From Streptomyces sp. CB00455 (GTDB taxonomy: Bacteria > Actinomycetota > Actinomycetes > Streptomycetales > Streptomycetaceae): a stretch of 64,000 bases of DNA. The notes beneath the pieces were generated by a model. It saw only the letters and a program-made list of their open reading frames with translations, searched no databases and was not told where the DNA came from. The stretch covers positions 1,178,001 through 1,242,000 of the forward strand of contig NZ_LIVQ01000001.1 of NCBI RefSeq assembly GCF_001905445.1. Reading direction: 5' to 3'. The translations under genes and the position numbers were made by a program. This document shows positions 56,219 through 64,000 of this stretch, piece after piece; the first letter of the stretch is position 1, and each line of letters begins with the position of its first letter.

Positions 56219-56410
56219 GCCGCCTGCCGGGAGGCCGGGGGGCGGCTGCTGGACGCGCGCGTGGAGTGGTACGAGCCGCCGGCGGGGCCGGACGGAGCCG
56301 CTGCCTGGCTGATGACCGTCACCGTCGCTCCGGGCGACGGCTCCGGCCCCGCCGTGGGCCGTCTGCTCGCGGCTCAGGGGCAGGGGCAGGGGCAGGGCAT
56401 GCTCATGTAG
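56200..56410 (+). pseudogene. 3' remnant of a plus-strand gene
   Basis: From about 56200 to the TAG at 56408-56410 the plus strand has strong G/C third positions and protein-like sequence (FRTWYAACREAGGRLLDARV, WLMTVTVAPGDGSG), ending in a Gln-Gly repeat. Upstream the same frame is only the antisense of the winged-helix relic. It therefore appears to be a gene end joined to that relic by a deletion. Family not recognised. Confidence 0.5.
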
Positions 56411-56964
56411 AGCGCCCGCTCGCCCTCGGACGCGGTGCCCTGGTAGAGGGTGGTGTCCAGGCCGCAGAAGGTGAAGCCCAGACGCCGGTAGGCGTGGATG
56501 GCCGGGGCGTTGACGTTGGTGACTTCCAGCCAGACGTGCCCGGCACCCCGCTCACGGCCGAAGTCCACGGCGTGCTCCATCAGGGCGCGGCCGACGCCCC
56601 GGCCCCGGTGGCCGGGGGCGACCTCGATGTCCTCGATGGTCAGGCGCCGGTTCCAGGGGGAGCAGGAGACGGCGGCGAAGCCGGCGAGCGTGCCGTCGGC
56701 GCCCACGGCCACGAACGTACGGCTGTCGGCGTCCGCCGCGTGCGTGTCGTCGCCGCCGTCGCCGTCGTCACCGCCGTCGTCCGCGGGGAACACCTTGACC
56801 AGCGGCGGGTCCACCGGGACCTCGCGGAGGGCGAAGCCGTCCTCGGTCGCGGCCACCTCGAAGACGGTGCTGGTGGTGAAGGAGCCGTCGAGGGCCTCGA
56901 TGGCCGCGGTGTCCTCGGGGCGGGCGACGTGGAAGTCGTACATCGTGTCATGGGTCGTGGTCAT
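56374..56964 (-). CDS. sat: Streptothricin N-acetyltransferase (GNAT)
   Basis: 196 aa. The GNAT acetyl-CoA site is VAPGHRGRGVGRALM, with IEDIEV before it and VTNVNAPAIHAYRRLGF after. SFTTSTVFEV, FALREVPVDPPLVKVFP and ALYMSMPCP closely match my memory of the S. lavendulae streptothricin acetyltransferase (189 aa), which acetylates the beta-lysine of streptothricin and gives resistance. The C terminus is prolonged by a Pro-Cys repeat encoded by CAGGGG units (56375-56398, plus strand). An Asp/Gly-rich loop (about 68-78) also varies in length. No streptothricin biosynthetic gene is in the window. Confidence 0.88.
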   Translation of the reverse strand: MTTTHDTMYDFHVARPEDTAAIEALDGSFTTSTVFEVAATEDGFALREVPVDPPLVKVFPADDGGDDGDGGDDTHAADADSRTFVAVGADGTLAGFAAVSCSPWNRRLTIEDIEVAPGHRGRGVGRALMEHAVDFGRERGAGHVWLEVTNVNAPAIHAYRRLGFTFCGLDTTLYQGTASEGERALYMSMPCPCPCP

Positions 56965-57098
56965 GACCCGAGGCTATGACCGGCCTGCCCGCATGAGGGC
57001 TGGTTTCAGCCGGATGGGGCGCAGGCCCGCCCGGGCTTCGGCGGGCACGTCGTGTCCGGGCGTGCGTACGGGCCGGGGCTCCGGCCCCGCGGCCGGGG

Positions 57099-60000
57099 TC
57101 AGCGCAGTTGGCGGCGGACCAGTTCGTGGAAGAGGCCGGACGGGTCGCCCAGCAGGACCGCGGGCGGGCCCTGCTGCACGATGCGGCCCTCCGCCATCAC
57201 GATCACCCGGTCGGCGTCCATGATCGTGGAGAGCCGGTGGGCGATCACGATGCGGGTGGCGCGCAGGGTGCGGGTGGATTCGATGACCACGCGCTGGGCT
57301 TCGTTGTCCAGCGCGCTGGTGGCCTCGTCGAAGAAGAGGATGCGCGGCTTGCGGATGAGGGCCTGGGCGATCATCAGGCGCTGGCGCTGGCCGCCCGAGA
57401 CGGTGCCGCCGCCGTCGGAGAGCATCGTGTGCATGCCCATCGGCATCGCCTTGAGGTCCTCGGCCAGACCGGCCATCGCGGCGGCTTCCCATGCCTCTTC
57501 CAGCGAGAACGTCTCGGCGCCGCAGATGCAGTCGAGGACGGAGCCGGAAAGGGGCTGGGCGTTCTGCAGGACGACCCCGCACTGGCGGCGCACGGCCGTC
57601 TGGTCGAGCGCCGCCAGGTCCTGGCCGTCGTAGAGCACACTGCCCTCGCAGGGCCTGTCGAAGCCGATGAGCAGGCGCAGGAGGGTCGACTTCCCGCAGC
57701 CGCTGGCGCCGACGATCGCGACGAACTCCCCCGGCCGGACCTGGAGGCTGACGTCGTCCAGGACGAGCGGGCCGTCGTCGGTGTAGCGGTAGGACAGGTT
57801 CACGCCCTCGACCGCGCCGGTCAGCGGGCCGGGCCGGGTCCCGGCGCCCCGCACCTCCGGGGCCTCCCGCAGGACCGGCTTGACCTGCTCGAACATCGGC
57901 AGCACGGCGACCGCCGAGATCAGCGCGCCGGTCAGCTGCGTGACGGAGGACAGCAGCATCGCGACGGAGGTGCCGAACGTGAGGAACTCGCCGGCCGACA
58001 GGGTGCCGCGGGCCGGCCCGGCCAGCAGCATGAACATCACCAGTGTGCACAGCGGCAGGTAGACCGACCCCAGCACCGTGCTGAGGTTTTGCAGCCGGCC
58101 GATGCGCTGCTGTAGCTCGCGGGTGCGGGCGAACTCCCTCGCCCAGGCCGCGTAGGCGAAGCTCTCGGCCGCGGCGACGCGCAGTTTGGGCAGCCCGCGC
58201 AGGGTCTGGAAGGCCTGGTTGTTGAGCTTGTTGCCGAGCTTGATCAGTCGGCGCTGGTAGCGCAGCTGCCACAGCCCGAGGCCCAGGAAGACCGCCGCGA
58301 TGACGACCAGCATGGCGAGCGCGGCCATCGCCAGCGGCACGCTGAAGACGAGGAGCAGGACGAGGTTCATCGTGCCGACGGTGCTCGCCTGGACGCAGAC
58401 CGAGCCGATGCCGGACAGCACCCGGCGGATGGAGCTGATGCTCATGGCCGCACCGGCCAGTTCCCCGGTGGAGCGGCCCGTGAAGAACTTCGTCGGCAGC
58501 CGCAGCAGCCGGTCCCATACCGCGGGCTGCAAGGTGGCCTCGATATGGCCTTCCATGCGCAGGATGGAGAGGTTCTGCAGCAGCAGGAAAGCGGCCGAGA
58601 CGACGCTGGTCGCCATGAGCGCGACGGCGGTCTGCACGATGAGGCCGTTCTCCGCCCCCGGCACGTACTGGCCGAGCACCTTGCCCGTGGCGATGGGCAC
58701 GAGCGCGCCCAGGACCATGGCGACCAGCCCGCCGAGGAGGAGGCTGCGCAGCTCCGGAAGGGTGCCGTGCAGGCTGAAGCGCAGCAGCCCCGGGAGGGTC
58801 ACCCGCCCTTCGGGCAGGGGCCGGTAGAACATGACGGCACGCGCCTCGACGGCGGCATTCCCCTCTCCCCGGGCGGCCGTGCCTTCCGTGTGCCCCCCGG
58901 CACCGCCCCTGCCGATGCGCTCCCGCGTGCCGGTGGCGGGGTCGACCGCCTCGTAGCCGCCGCGCCGCCACAGCAGGGCCACCGGCGCGCCGTCCTGGGC
59001 GCGCCGGCCCACCAGGGGGCCGCTGTTCTCGCGCCACCACCGGCCTTCGAGGCGTACCGCGCGGGTACGGATCCGGGAGGCGAGCGCGATGCGCTCGACG
59101 GGGTCGGTCCGCTCGGATCCCGGGGCCTCGCCCGGTTCGCGCAGGGCGATGCCCGCCGCGTCGGCGACCAGGCGGCACACCGCGAAGGTGGCGTCGGTGC
59201 CCGCGCCGCCGTGGGCCCGGCGCCCGCCGCGGCCGATGGACGCCAGCAGCGTGCGGTCCGCCTGGCTGCGGGCCGCCCGGCCGGCTTCGATGCCGGCCGC
59301 CGTGCGGTCCTCGTGGGTGCGTTCGAGCTGTTCGATCCAGCGGTCCAGCGTGTGCAGCAGCCGGTACTGCTGGTCGACCATGCCCTGCCACACCGCCGGG
59401 TCGACCAGGAGGGTGCCCACGGCCTCCGTCTCGTACGCGGCCCCGTACTGCAGACTGCCGGGTGTGAGCTGCATCCACAGGATGTCGTCGTCGGCCCCGT
59501 CCCCCGCGGTGGTGGGCCGGCCGTCCAGCGGCGCCTGGTAGAGCACCCTCAGGCCGCGGCCGATGCCCCGCGCGAAGGCCTCTTCGAGGGGGCTCAACTG
59601 CCCTTCCGGGAAGCCGTACGCCCCTTGGTCGGCCCACCACCGGCCGTCCTGGAACGCTGTCCCGTACTCAGGTCCCGGCAGTTCCCGCAGCTCGATGCGG
59701 CGCAGCCGGCAGCCCTGGAGGGGCCGCCCGACGAGCGTGTGCTCGGGGCCCTGGGCGGGCCCGAGCAGCAGGGTGCCCGTCTCCAGCCGGCCCAGGAAGT
59801 GCCAGGGTCCGGCCTGGGCCGCGTCGACGGCGAAGAGGTCCAGCGCGCCGTCGGCGACGAGCCACAGCACGAGCGGGCCCTCCAGCGACAGGCTGCGCAG
59901 GCCGGCGCAGTCCACCGGGGCGCCCAGTGCGCCGAGGGCCGCGACGACCGTGTCGGGAGCCGCGCCCTCGATCCGGCCCGGCGGGCCGGCGGCGGGCACG

Positions 60001-60134
60001 GCCGTACCGCTGCCCGTCACCCCGGTCGGGGCCGTCCCCTGGTACGGGACCGAGTCCGCCGGCGGCTGCCGGTACGCATACGCGTGCGGATACGGCTGCG
60101 GTTGCGGCTGCGGCTGCGCGTAAGGGTGCGTCAC
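57099..60134 (-). CDS. NHLP/NHLM-type bacteriocin export ABC transporter, permease/ATPase
   Basis: 1011 aa. A Pro/Gln/Tyr-rich tail (1-50) and a long N-terminal region (about 50-440) without peptidase residues precede the membrane domain (about 455-740; WDRLLRLPTKFFTGRSTGEL, SFAYAAWAREFARTRELQQR). The ATPase (about 780-1005) has Walker A GASGCGKST, signature SGGQRQR and Walker B ILFFDEATSALD. This matches the second transporter of NHLM peptide-export systems. GTG at 60134 lies one base after the stop of the upstream transporter gene. It likely forms a heterodimer with that protein. Confidence 0.9.
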   Translation of the reverse strand: MTHPYAQPQPQPQPYPHAYAYRQPPADSVPYQGTAPTGVTGSGTAVPAAGPPGRIEGAAPDTVVAALGALGAPVDCAGLRSLSLEGPLVLWLVADGALDLFAVDAAQAGPWHFLGRLETGTLLLGPAQGPEHTLVGRPLQGCRLRRIELRELPGPEYGTAFQDGRWWADQGAYGFPEGQLSPLEEAFARGIGRGLRVLYQAPLDGRPTTAGDGADDDILWMQLTPGSLQYGAAYETEAVGTLLVDPAVWQGMVDQQYRLLHTLDRWIEQLERTHEDRTAAGIEAGRAARSQADRTLLASIGRGGRRAHGGAGTDATFAVCRLVADAAGIALREPGEAPGSERTDPVERIALASRIRTRAVRLEGRWWRENSGPLVGRRAQDGAPVALLWRRGGYEAVDPATGTRERIGRGGAGGHTEGTAARGEGNAAVEARAVMFYRPLPEGRVTLPGLLRFSLHGTLPELRSLLLGGLVAMVLGALVPIATGKVLGQYVPGAENGLIVQTAVALMATSVVSAAFLLLQNLSILRMEGHIEATLQPAVWDRLLRLPTKFFTGRSTGELAGAAMSISSIRRVLSGIGSVCVQASTVGTMNLVLLLVFSVPLAMAALAMLVVIAAVFLGLGLWQLRYQRRLIKLGNKLNNQAFQTLRGLPKLRVAAAESFAYAAWAREFARTRELQQRIGRLQNLSTVLGSVYLPLCTLVMFMLLAGPARGTLSAGEFLTFGTSVAMLLSSVTQLTGALISAVAVLPMFEQVKPVLREAPEVRGAGTRPGPLTGAVEGVNLSYRYTDDGPLVLDDVSLQVRPGEFVAIVGASGCGKSTLLRLLIGFDRPCEGSVLYDGQDLAALDQTAVRRQCGVVLQNAQPLSGSVLDCICGAETFSLEEAWEAAAMAGLAEDLKAMPMGMHTMLSDGGGTVSGGQRQRLMIAQALIRKPRILFFDEATSALDNEAQRVVIESTRTLRATRIVIAHRLSTIMDADRVIVMAEGRIVQQGPPAVLLGDPSGLFHELVRRQLR

Positions 60135-60135
60135 C

Positions 60136-62427
60136 TCAGTGCTCCCTGACCAGAGCGGCGTACCGGCCCTGTGCGGCCACCAGTTGTTCGTGCCGCCCGC
60201 GTTCCACCACGGCGCCCCGGTCGAGCACGAGGATCTCGTCGCTGTCGCGCACCGTGCTCAGCCGGTGCGCGATGACCACGCAGGCGCACCCGCGCCGGCG
60301 CAGGTTGTCGATGATGACCTGCTCGGTGGCCGCGTCCAGGGCGCTGGTCACCTCGTCCAGGACCATGACGCCGGGCCGGCGCACCAGTGCCCGGGCGATC
60401 TCCAGGCGCTGGCGCTGGCCGCCGGAGAAGTTCCGCCCGTCCTGCTCGACACGGCTGTGGATGCCGCCGGGCCTGCGCGCGACCACGTCGAGGACGGCGG
60501 CGTCCTCCAGGGCGGCGGTGACGGCCTCGTCGGGGACGGAGGGGTCCCACAGCGTGACGTTGTCGCGCACGGTGCCCTCGAAGAGGAAGACGTCCTGGTC
60601 GACGAAGGACACGGAGGCCGCGAGGACGCCGCGCGGGATGTCCGCGAGCCGCATCCCGTCGACCCGGATGGTCCCCGCCCAGGGGGTGTAGAGGCCGGAT
60701 ATGAGCCGGGAGACGGTGGATTTGCCGCTGCCGGAGCCGCCGACGAGGGCGACCTGCTGCCCGGGCCCGACCGACAGGGAGAAGTCCTTGAGCAGCGGGG
60801 CGTCCAGGGGGCTGTAGCCGAAGGTGACGCCGTCGAGCTCGAGGTGGCCCTTGAGGCGCCGGGTGCCCCCGGCGGGTTCGGGGCGCGCGTAGACCGGGTC
60901 GGCCGGGAAGTTCTCGACGTCCCCGAGGCGGGCCACGTCGGCCGCGAAGTCCTGGATCCGTCCGGCGACGCCGCCCAGCCGGGAGACCGGCGCGGTGAAG
61001 CTGGTCACCAGCGCCTGGAAGGCGACGAGCAGTCCGACGGTGAGGTGTCCCTCCACCGCCCGCAGGCCGCCGATCATCAGGATCAGGGCGCTGTTGAGGG
61101 CCGCCAGCGTGGGCGCGACGATCGCCAGCCAGGCGCTGGGCACCCCGAGCCGCTGCTGCACGTCGAGGGTGACGGCGTGCTGGCCGGCCCAGCGGCGGAA
61201 GAAGCCGTTCTCGCCGCCGGTGGCCTTCATCGTCTCGATGAGCTGGAGGCCGCTGTAGGAGGTGTTCGTGAGCCGGGCGTTCTCGGCGCGCAGCATCTGG
61301 GTGCCGGTGGCCCGCAAGTGGATCACGATCCGCATGGCCGCCACGTTGAGGAGGGCCACGGCCACGCCGACGAGGGTGAGCTGGGGGTCGTAGGTCCACA
61401 GCAGCACCGCGTAGAGCACGATCACCACGGCGTCCACGCCCGCGGCGGTCAGGTCGCGGGCGAGGGTCTCGGCGACCGCGTCGTTGGACTGCAGGCGCTG
61501 GACCAGGTCGGCCGGGTTGCGCTGGGCGTAGAAGGAGACGGGGAGGCGCAGCAGGTGCCGCAGGAAGCGGGCGCTGCCCAGGGTGGAGGAGATGATCCGC
61601 CCGCGCAGCAGGTTGGCCTGCTGCAGTGCGGTGAGCGTGGCGGTCAGCACGAGGGCGACGGCCATGGACGCGAACAGCACGCCGAGCAGGGACGTCTGCC
61701 GTCCGATGAGGAACATGTCGATGTACGTGCGGCTCAGGGCGGGGACGGACGCCCCGACGGCCACCAGCAGGAGGCTGGAGACGACGGCGACGGCCGTGGT
61801 GCCCGCGGTGCCGCGCAGGCGGCCCGGTACGGCGCGCAGGACGCCCGGTCTGCGGCCGCCGCGGCGGAAGGCCGGACCGGGTTCGAAGGTGAGCACGACG
61901 CCGGTGAAGCTGGTGTCGAACTCCTCCATGGGGACGAACCGGCGCCCCTTGGCGGGGTCGTTGACGTAGACGCCCTTGCGGCCCAGGCGCCGGCCCGTGC
62001 CGTCGTAGACGACGTAGTGGTTGAACTCCCAGAAGAGGACGGCCGGTGCGCGCACCTCGGCGAGCGCCGCGAGGTCCATCTGCATGCCCTTGGCCGTCAG
62101 CCCGTAGCCGCGTGCGGCCTTCAGCAGGTTGCCGGCGCGTGAGCCGTCGCGGGAGACGCCGCAGGCGATGCGCAGTTCCTCCAGGGGGACGCGGCGGCCG
62201 TGATGGGCGAGGATCATGGCGAGGGCGGCGGCCCCGCACTCCACCGCCTCCATCTGCAGCACGGTGGGGGTGCGTACGGTGCGGGGCTTTTTGGTCCGGG
62301 GGTCGCGTGCGGGGGCCGGCCGGCGGCGGGCGCCGCCCGTGGGCTCGGGGCGGTGGCGCCGGCGCCCGGCCGCGGGGAGCCTGGGGGCGGGGGCGGGGGC
62401 GGGTGTTCCCGGCTGCGGGGCGCTCAC
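60136..62427 (-). CDS. NHLP/NHLM-type export ABC transporter with C39 leader peptidase
   Basis: 763 aa. A basic Pro-rich lead (1-50) is followed by a C39 peptidase domain (about 53-185) with catalytic Cys64 (QMEAVECGAAALA), His137 (EFNHYVVYDG) and Asp157 (GVYVNDPAKG). The membrane domain is about 200-480 (VSFYAQRNPADLVQRLQSND). The ATPase has GGSGSGKST, FSGGQRQRLEIARAL and VMVLDEVTSALD. It should cut a double-glycine leader while exporting the peptide. GTG at 62427 overlaps the adaptor stop as GTGA. Confidence 0.93.
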   Translation of the reverse strand: MSAPQPGTPAPAPAPRLPAAGRRRHRPEPTGGARRRPAPARDPRTKKPRTVRTPTVLQMEAVECGAAALAMILAHHGRRVPLEELRIACGVSRDGSRAGNLLKAARGYGLTAKGMQMDLAALAEVRAPAVLFWEFNHYVVYDGTGRRLGRKGVYVNDPAKGRRFVPMEEFDTSFTGVVLTFEPGPAFRRGGRRPGVLRAVPGRLRGTAGTTAVAVVSSLLLVAVGASVPALSRTYIDMFLIGRQTSLLGVLFASMAVALVLTATLTALQQANLLRGRIISSTLGSARFLRHLLRLPVSFYAQRNPADLVQRLQSNDAVAETLARDLTAAGVDAVVIVLYAVLLWTYDPQLTLVGVAVALLNVAAMRIVIHLRATGTQMLRAENARLTNTSYSGLQLIETMKATGGENGFFRRWAGQHAVTLDVQQRLGVPSAWLAIVAPTLAALNSALILMIGGLRAVEGHLTVGLLVAFQALVTSFTAPVSRLGGVAGRIQDFAADVARLGDVENFPADPVYARPEPAGGTRRLKGHLELDGVTFGYSPLDAPLLKDFSLSVGPGQQVALVGGSGSGKSTVSRLISGLYTPWAGTIRVDGMRLADIPRGVLAASVSFVDQDVFLFEGTVRDNVTLWDPSVPDEAVTAALEDAAVLDVVARRPGGIHSRVEQDGRNFSGGQRQRLEIARALVRRPGVMVLDEVTSALDAATEQVIIDNLRRRGCACVVIAHRLSTVRDSDEILVLDRGAVVERGRHEQLVAAQGRYAALVREH

Positions 62428-63230
62428 GGCAGGAGCCAGTCGGCGGGGCGCTGCGCGGCGAGGTGGACGGCGCCGGTGACGGGCGTGGTGGAGTCGAGGG
62501 CGTACGGGGGGCCGCCCGCGGAGGACCACCGGTAGCCGGACTTCGTACGGGAGGAGCGCTCCAGCCGGACGAGGACCGCGACCGGGCTGTCCTGGCGGGA
62601 GAACTGTCCGGCGAGTGCGCTGTCGCCGAGGAAGCCGGCGATCTGCGCCGGTGTCTGGGGGGCGTGGCCGACGGCTTCGACACGGCCGCGCAGCGTGCCG
62701 AACTCGCTGTGCGGGACGGACTGGACGCTCAGGTCGACGGGGGCGCCCACGGCGATCGTCGCGCTGTCCGCGCCCGGTACGTACAGCACGGCCACCAGCG
62801 GCTCGTCGGGGCTCTCCACGCGTTCGACGGTCGCCACGTCGGCGCCGGTCGCGACGACCGAGCCCACCTTGGCGAGCAGGGTGGTCAGCCGGCCGCCGGT
62901 GACGGCGCGCACGGGCCGGTCGCCCTGCTCCGTACGGACGTTGAGGAGGGGGGTGCCGGCTGACAGGAGCCGGCCCTGCTCGGCGAGGACCGTGGTGACC
63001 TGTCCCGCGACGGGGCTCTGCAGCACGTAACTGCCCGCGGCGTGGGTGAGGATGCCCGGTGCGCTCAGTTTGGAGGAGACGGTGCCGGTCAGGGCCCAGA
63101 AGCTCGCGGCGGCCATGACGACGACGGTGACGGCGAGCACGAGCCGCCCCTGCGGGCGCGCGAAGCGCACGGGCATGTCGAGTTCGTCGGGCGATTGCAG
63201 CTTGGAAAGAGCCTTTTGGCGAAACTGCAC
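62424..63230 (-). CDS. HlyD-type membrane-fusion protein of the peptide export system
   Basis: 268 aa. One N-terminal membrane helix (about 30-50), then biotinyl-lipoyl-like halves: LQSPVAGQVTTVLAEQGRLL and VRAVTGGRLTTLLAKVGSVV, and a C-terminal beta domain. No long coiled coil is present, as in NHLM secretion proteins. GTG at 63230 has AAGGAAT upstream. It lies between the precursor peptide gene and the C39 transporter. Confidence 0.88.
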   Translation of the reverse strand: MQFRQKALSKLQSPDELDMPVRFARPQGRLVLAVTVVVMAAASFWALTGTVSSKLSAPGILTHAAGSYVLQSPVAGQVTTVLAEQGRLLSAGTPLLNVRTEQGDRPVRAVTGGRLTTLLAKVGSVVATGADVATVERVESPDEPLVAVLYVPGADSATIAVGAPVDLSVQSVPHSEFGTLRGRVEAVGHAPQTPAQIAGFLGDSALAGQFSRQDSPVAVLVRLERSSRTKSGYRWSSAGGPPYALDSTTPVTGAVHLAAQRPADWLLP

Positions 63231-63293
63231 GGACTATTCCTTCAGCGGCATTCGTATCGGTCGGGCCGGGCGTGCGGGCGCCCTTTGGGGCAC

Positions 63294-63335
63294 CCCTGAA
63301 CCCCGGAGCCGTGGGGGACGCTCCGGAGTTCAGGG
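63294..63335 (-). terminator. Attenuator-like hairpin between precursor and export genes
   Basis: A 16-bp stem (63294-63309 with 63320-63335, one G-T pair on the minus strand) lies 17 bp after the precursor stop and 64 bp before the HlyD start. No T-run follows. It probably ends part of the transcripts so that precursor mRNA exceeds transporter mRNA. Confidence 0.7.
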
Positions 63336-63352
63336 CCAAGGGGATATCCCGG

Positions 63353-63592
63353 TCAGAGACCGGCGATACCGGTGTTCAGGGAAACGCCGGTGGTGCCCGC
63401 GACCAGGCCGGGGACGTTGCCGACGAGACCGTGCGCGGCCTGGACGGTGTGGAGGGAGCCCACGACGCCCACGACGTTGCTGACGTCGCTGGTCACGGCG
63501 CCGACCAGGCCACCGGAGATGCTGACGAGACCGCCGGAGACGGCGTCCAGCTCGGTGTCGTCGATCTCGCGGGTCTCAAGGTCGTTACGCAT
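63353..63592 (-). CDS. Double-glycine-leader precursor peptide (putative bacteriocin/RiPP)
   Basis: 79 aa. The leader (1-21) ends TELDAVSGG, the double-glycine site of C39-processed peptides, with acidic and hydrophobic leader positions in the usual places. The predicted core of 58 residues has no Cys, is rich in Gly and Val and has spaced glycines (GGLVGAV, VVGVVGS, HGLVGNVPGLVAG), like membrane-active class II bacteriocins. One or two His and no Lys/Arg make it nearly uncharged, which is unusual. No modifying enzyme is in view, so the product may be unmodified. ATG at 63592 has GAAAGG eight bases upstream; a GTG at 63601 sits on that site and is less likely. Confidence 0.85.
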   Translation of the reverse strand: MRNDLETREIDDTELDAVSGGLVSISGGLVGAVTSDVSNVVGVVGSLHTVQAAHGLVGNVPGLVAGTTGVSLNTGIAGL

Positions 63593-63960
63593 TGCGCGCA
63601 CCTTTCATTTGTCGGGAGGTTTTTCCCGCAGCGGCCCGGCGGCCGGAACTCGGTCGCCTTTTCTCAACTGCTGCGGTGCGCACGATGTAAGCACGTGAAC
63701 GGGGCGCCGGGCCAATCTCCTTGACGCCCTTTCACGGGCGGACGGCCGCCCCGCAGGACGGCCGTGCAGCTACGTTCACCGAATGATGACGACTTCTTCG
63801 CAAGATCGAGTAACAGATATGCGCTACGCGTTCCCTACAAGGAACAGAACAGGACAGACCCGTACGTAACGCACAGGACACATCCGGCATTTCCCCCAGC
63901 GGTCGAGGTGGGCGGCGCACGTCATGCACATGATGTGCAGATTCTTGGGAGGCGCGTGGC
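63593..63960. other. Divergent, relatively AT-rich regulatory region
   Basis: This 368-bp stretch between the peptide operon and the gene starting near 63961 drops to roughly even base composition between 63780 and 63870, rare in this window. It should hold promoters for both directions. Two short frames inside it (minus 63732-63929, plus 63764-63964) show no coding signs. Confidence 0.6.
63917..63938. promoter_or_regulatory. 22-bp inverted repeat before the gene at the window end
   Basis: GCACGTCATG (63917-63926) and CATGATGTGC (63929-63938) form a near-perfect palindrome around CA, with one mismatch; the inner TCATG-CA-CATGA is perfect. It is 22 bp before the GTG at 63961, a normal place for an operator. 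Confidence 0.55.
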
Positions 63961-64000
63961 GTGACGGGCCCTGCACACCGCGTTCACGGCCGGCCCGCGT
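63961..64000 (+). CDS. Start of a gene cut by the window end
   Basis: GTG at 63961 has GGGAGG eight bases upstream and reads open (MTGPAHRVHGRPA) to the window edge. An earlier GTG at 63956 meets a stop after one codon. Being divergent from the peptide operon it may encode its regulator or a further system gene; the sequence is too short to judge. Confidence 0.45.
   Translation, partial: MTGPAHRVHGRPA

Noticed and set aside
60139..62142. 667-codon plus-strand frame opposite the C39 transporter
   Set aside because: Antisense; the minus strand has complete peptidase and ATPase motifs.
63732..63964. Short frames as additional precursor peptides
   Set aside because: No double-glycine leader, no suitable ribosome site, and they cover the likely promoter region and the palindrome at 63917-63938.

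Overview
The base composition (very high GC, strong G/C third-position bias), frequent GTG/TTG starts, 4-bp ATGA/GTGA gene overlaps and the gene families themselves point to a Streptomyces chromosome. The acetyltransferase at 56374-56964 closely resembles the streptothricin acetyltransferase I remember from S. lavendulae, but no species can be assigned from this window. All family and homology statements are from recognition of motifs by eye; no database search was run.

Layout. 126-4082: gamma-glutamyltransferase, an anchored unknown protein and a cytochrome P450. 4135-11131: a cell-envelope block. Its minus-strand operon runs FemX-like peptidyltransferase, MurJ-like lipid II flippase, OmpR-type regulator, sensor kinase, lipoprotein; an L,D-transpeptidase lipoprotein is divergent. 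11262-18267: secreted hydrolase, glutamate ABC importer gluABCD, small unknown, exonuclease III, metallo-hydrolase. 18475-24261: a translationally coupled sugar/cyclitol ABC importer operon with a ROK kinase, divergent from a Gfo/Idh/MocA dehydrogenase. 24343-26108: EamA exporter and RibD-like reductase.

26382-52152 is dominated by the purine, allantoin and glyoxylate pathway: allantoicase, allantoinase, AllR-type IclR regulator, MobA-like nucleotidyltransferase, malate synthase, NCS2 permease, 8-oxoguanine/guanine deaminase, urate oxidase, HIU hydrolase, OHCU decarboxylase, a small HTH regulator with a thiamine-binding-like protein, hydroxypyruvate isomerase, tartronate semialdehyde reductase, catalase and glyoxylate carboligase. 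Together they turn urate into allantoin, ureidoglycolate and glyoxylate, and feed glyoxylate to malate or through tartronate semialdehyde to glycerate; the catalase can remove peroxide made by urate oxidase. Two 15-bp palindromes recur at these promoters: TTCCG-N5-CGGAA, often as a tandem pair exactly 21 bp apart, and TCAACA-N3-TGTTGA. This looks like a regulon under two repressors. Inserted among these genes are an ABC exporter with a NarL-type two-component system (30079-34050), a MocR-type regulator (34054-35541) and a secreted SGNH hydrolase (38630-39820).

52414-56964: zinc-ribbon/Mrr-like protein, glutathione peroxidase, acyl-CoA synthetase, a frameshifted winged-helix gene abutting another gene remnant, and the acetyltransferase. 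57099-63592 is a compact peptide-export operon: a 79-residue double-glycine-leader peptide without cysteine, a HlyD-type adaptor, an ABC transporter with C39 leader peptidase, and a second ABC transporter of the NHLP/NHLM export type. This is the best candidate for an undescribed system. The window ends just inside a divergent gene (start near 63961) preceded by a 22-bp inverted repeat.
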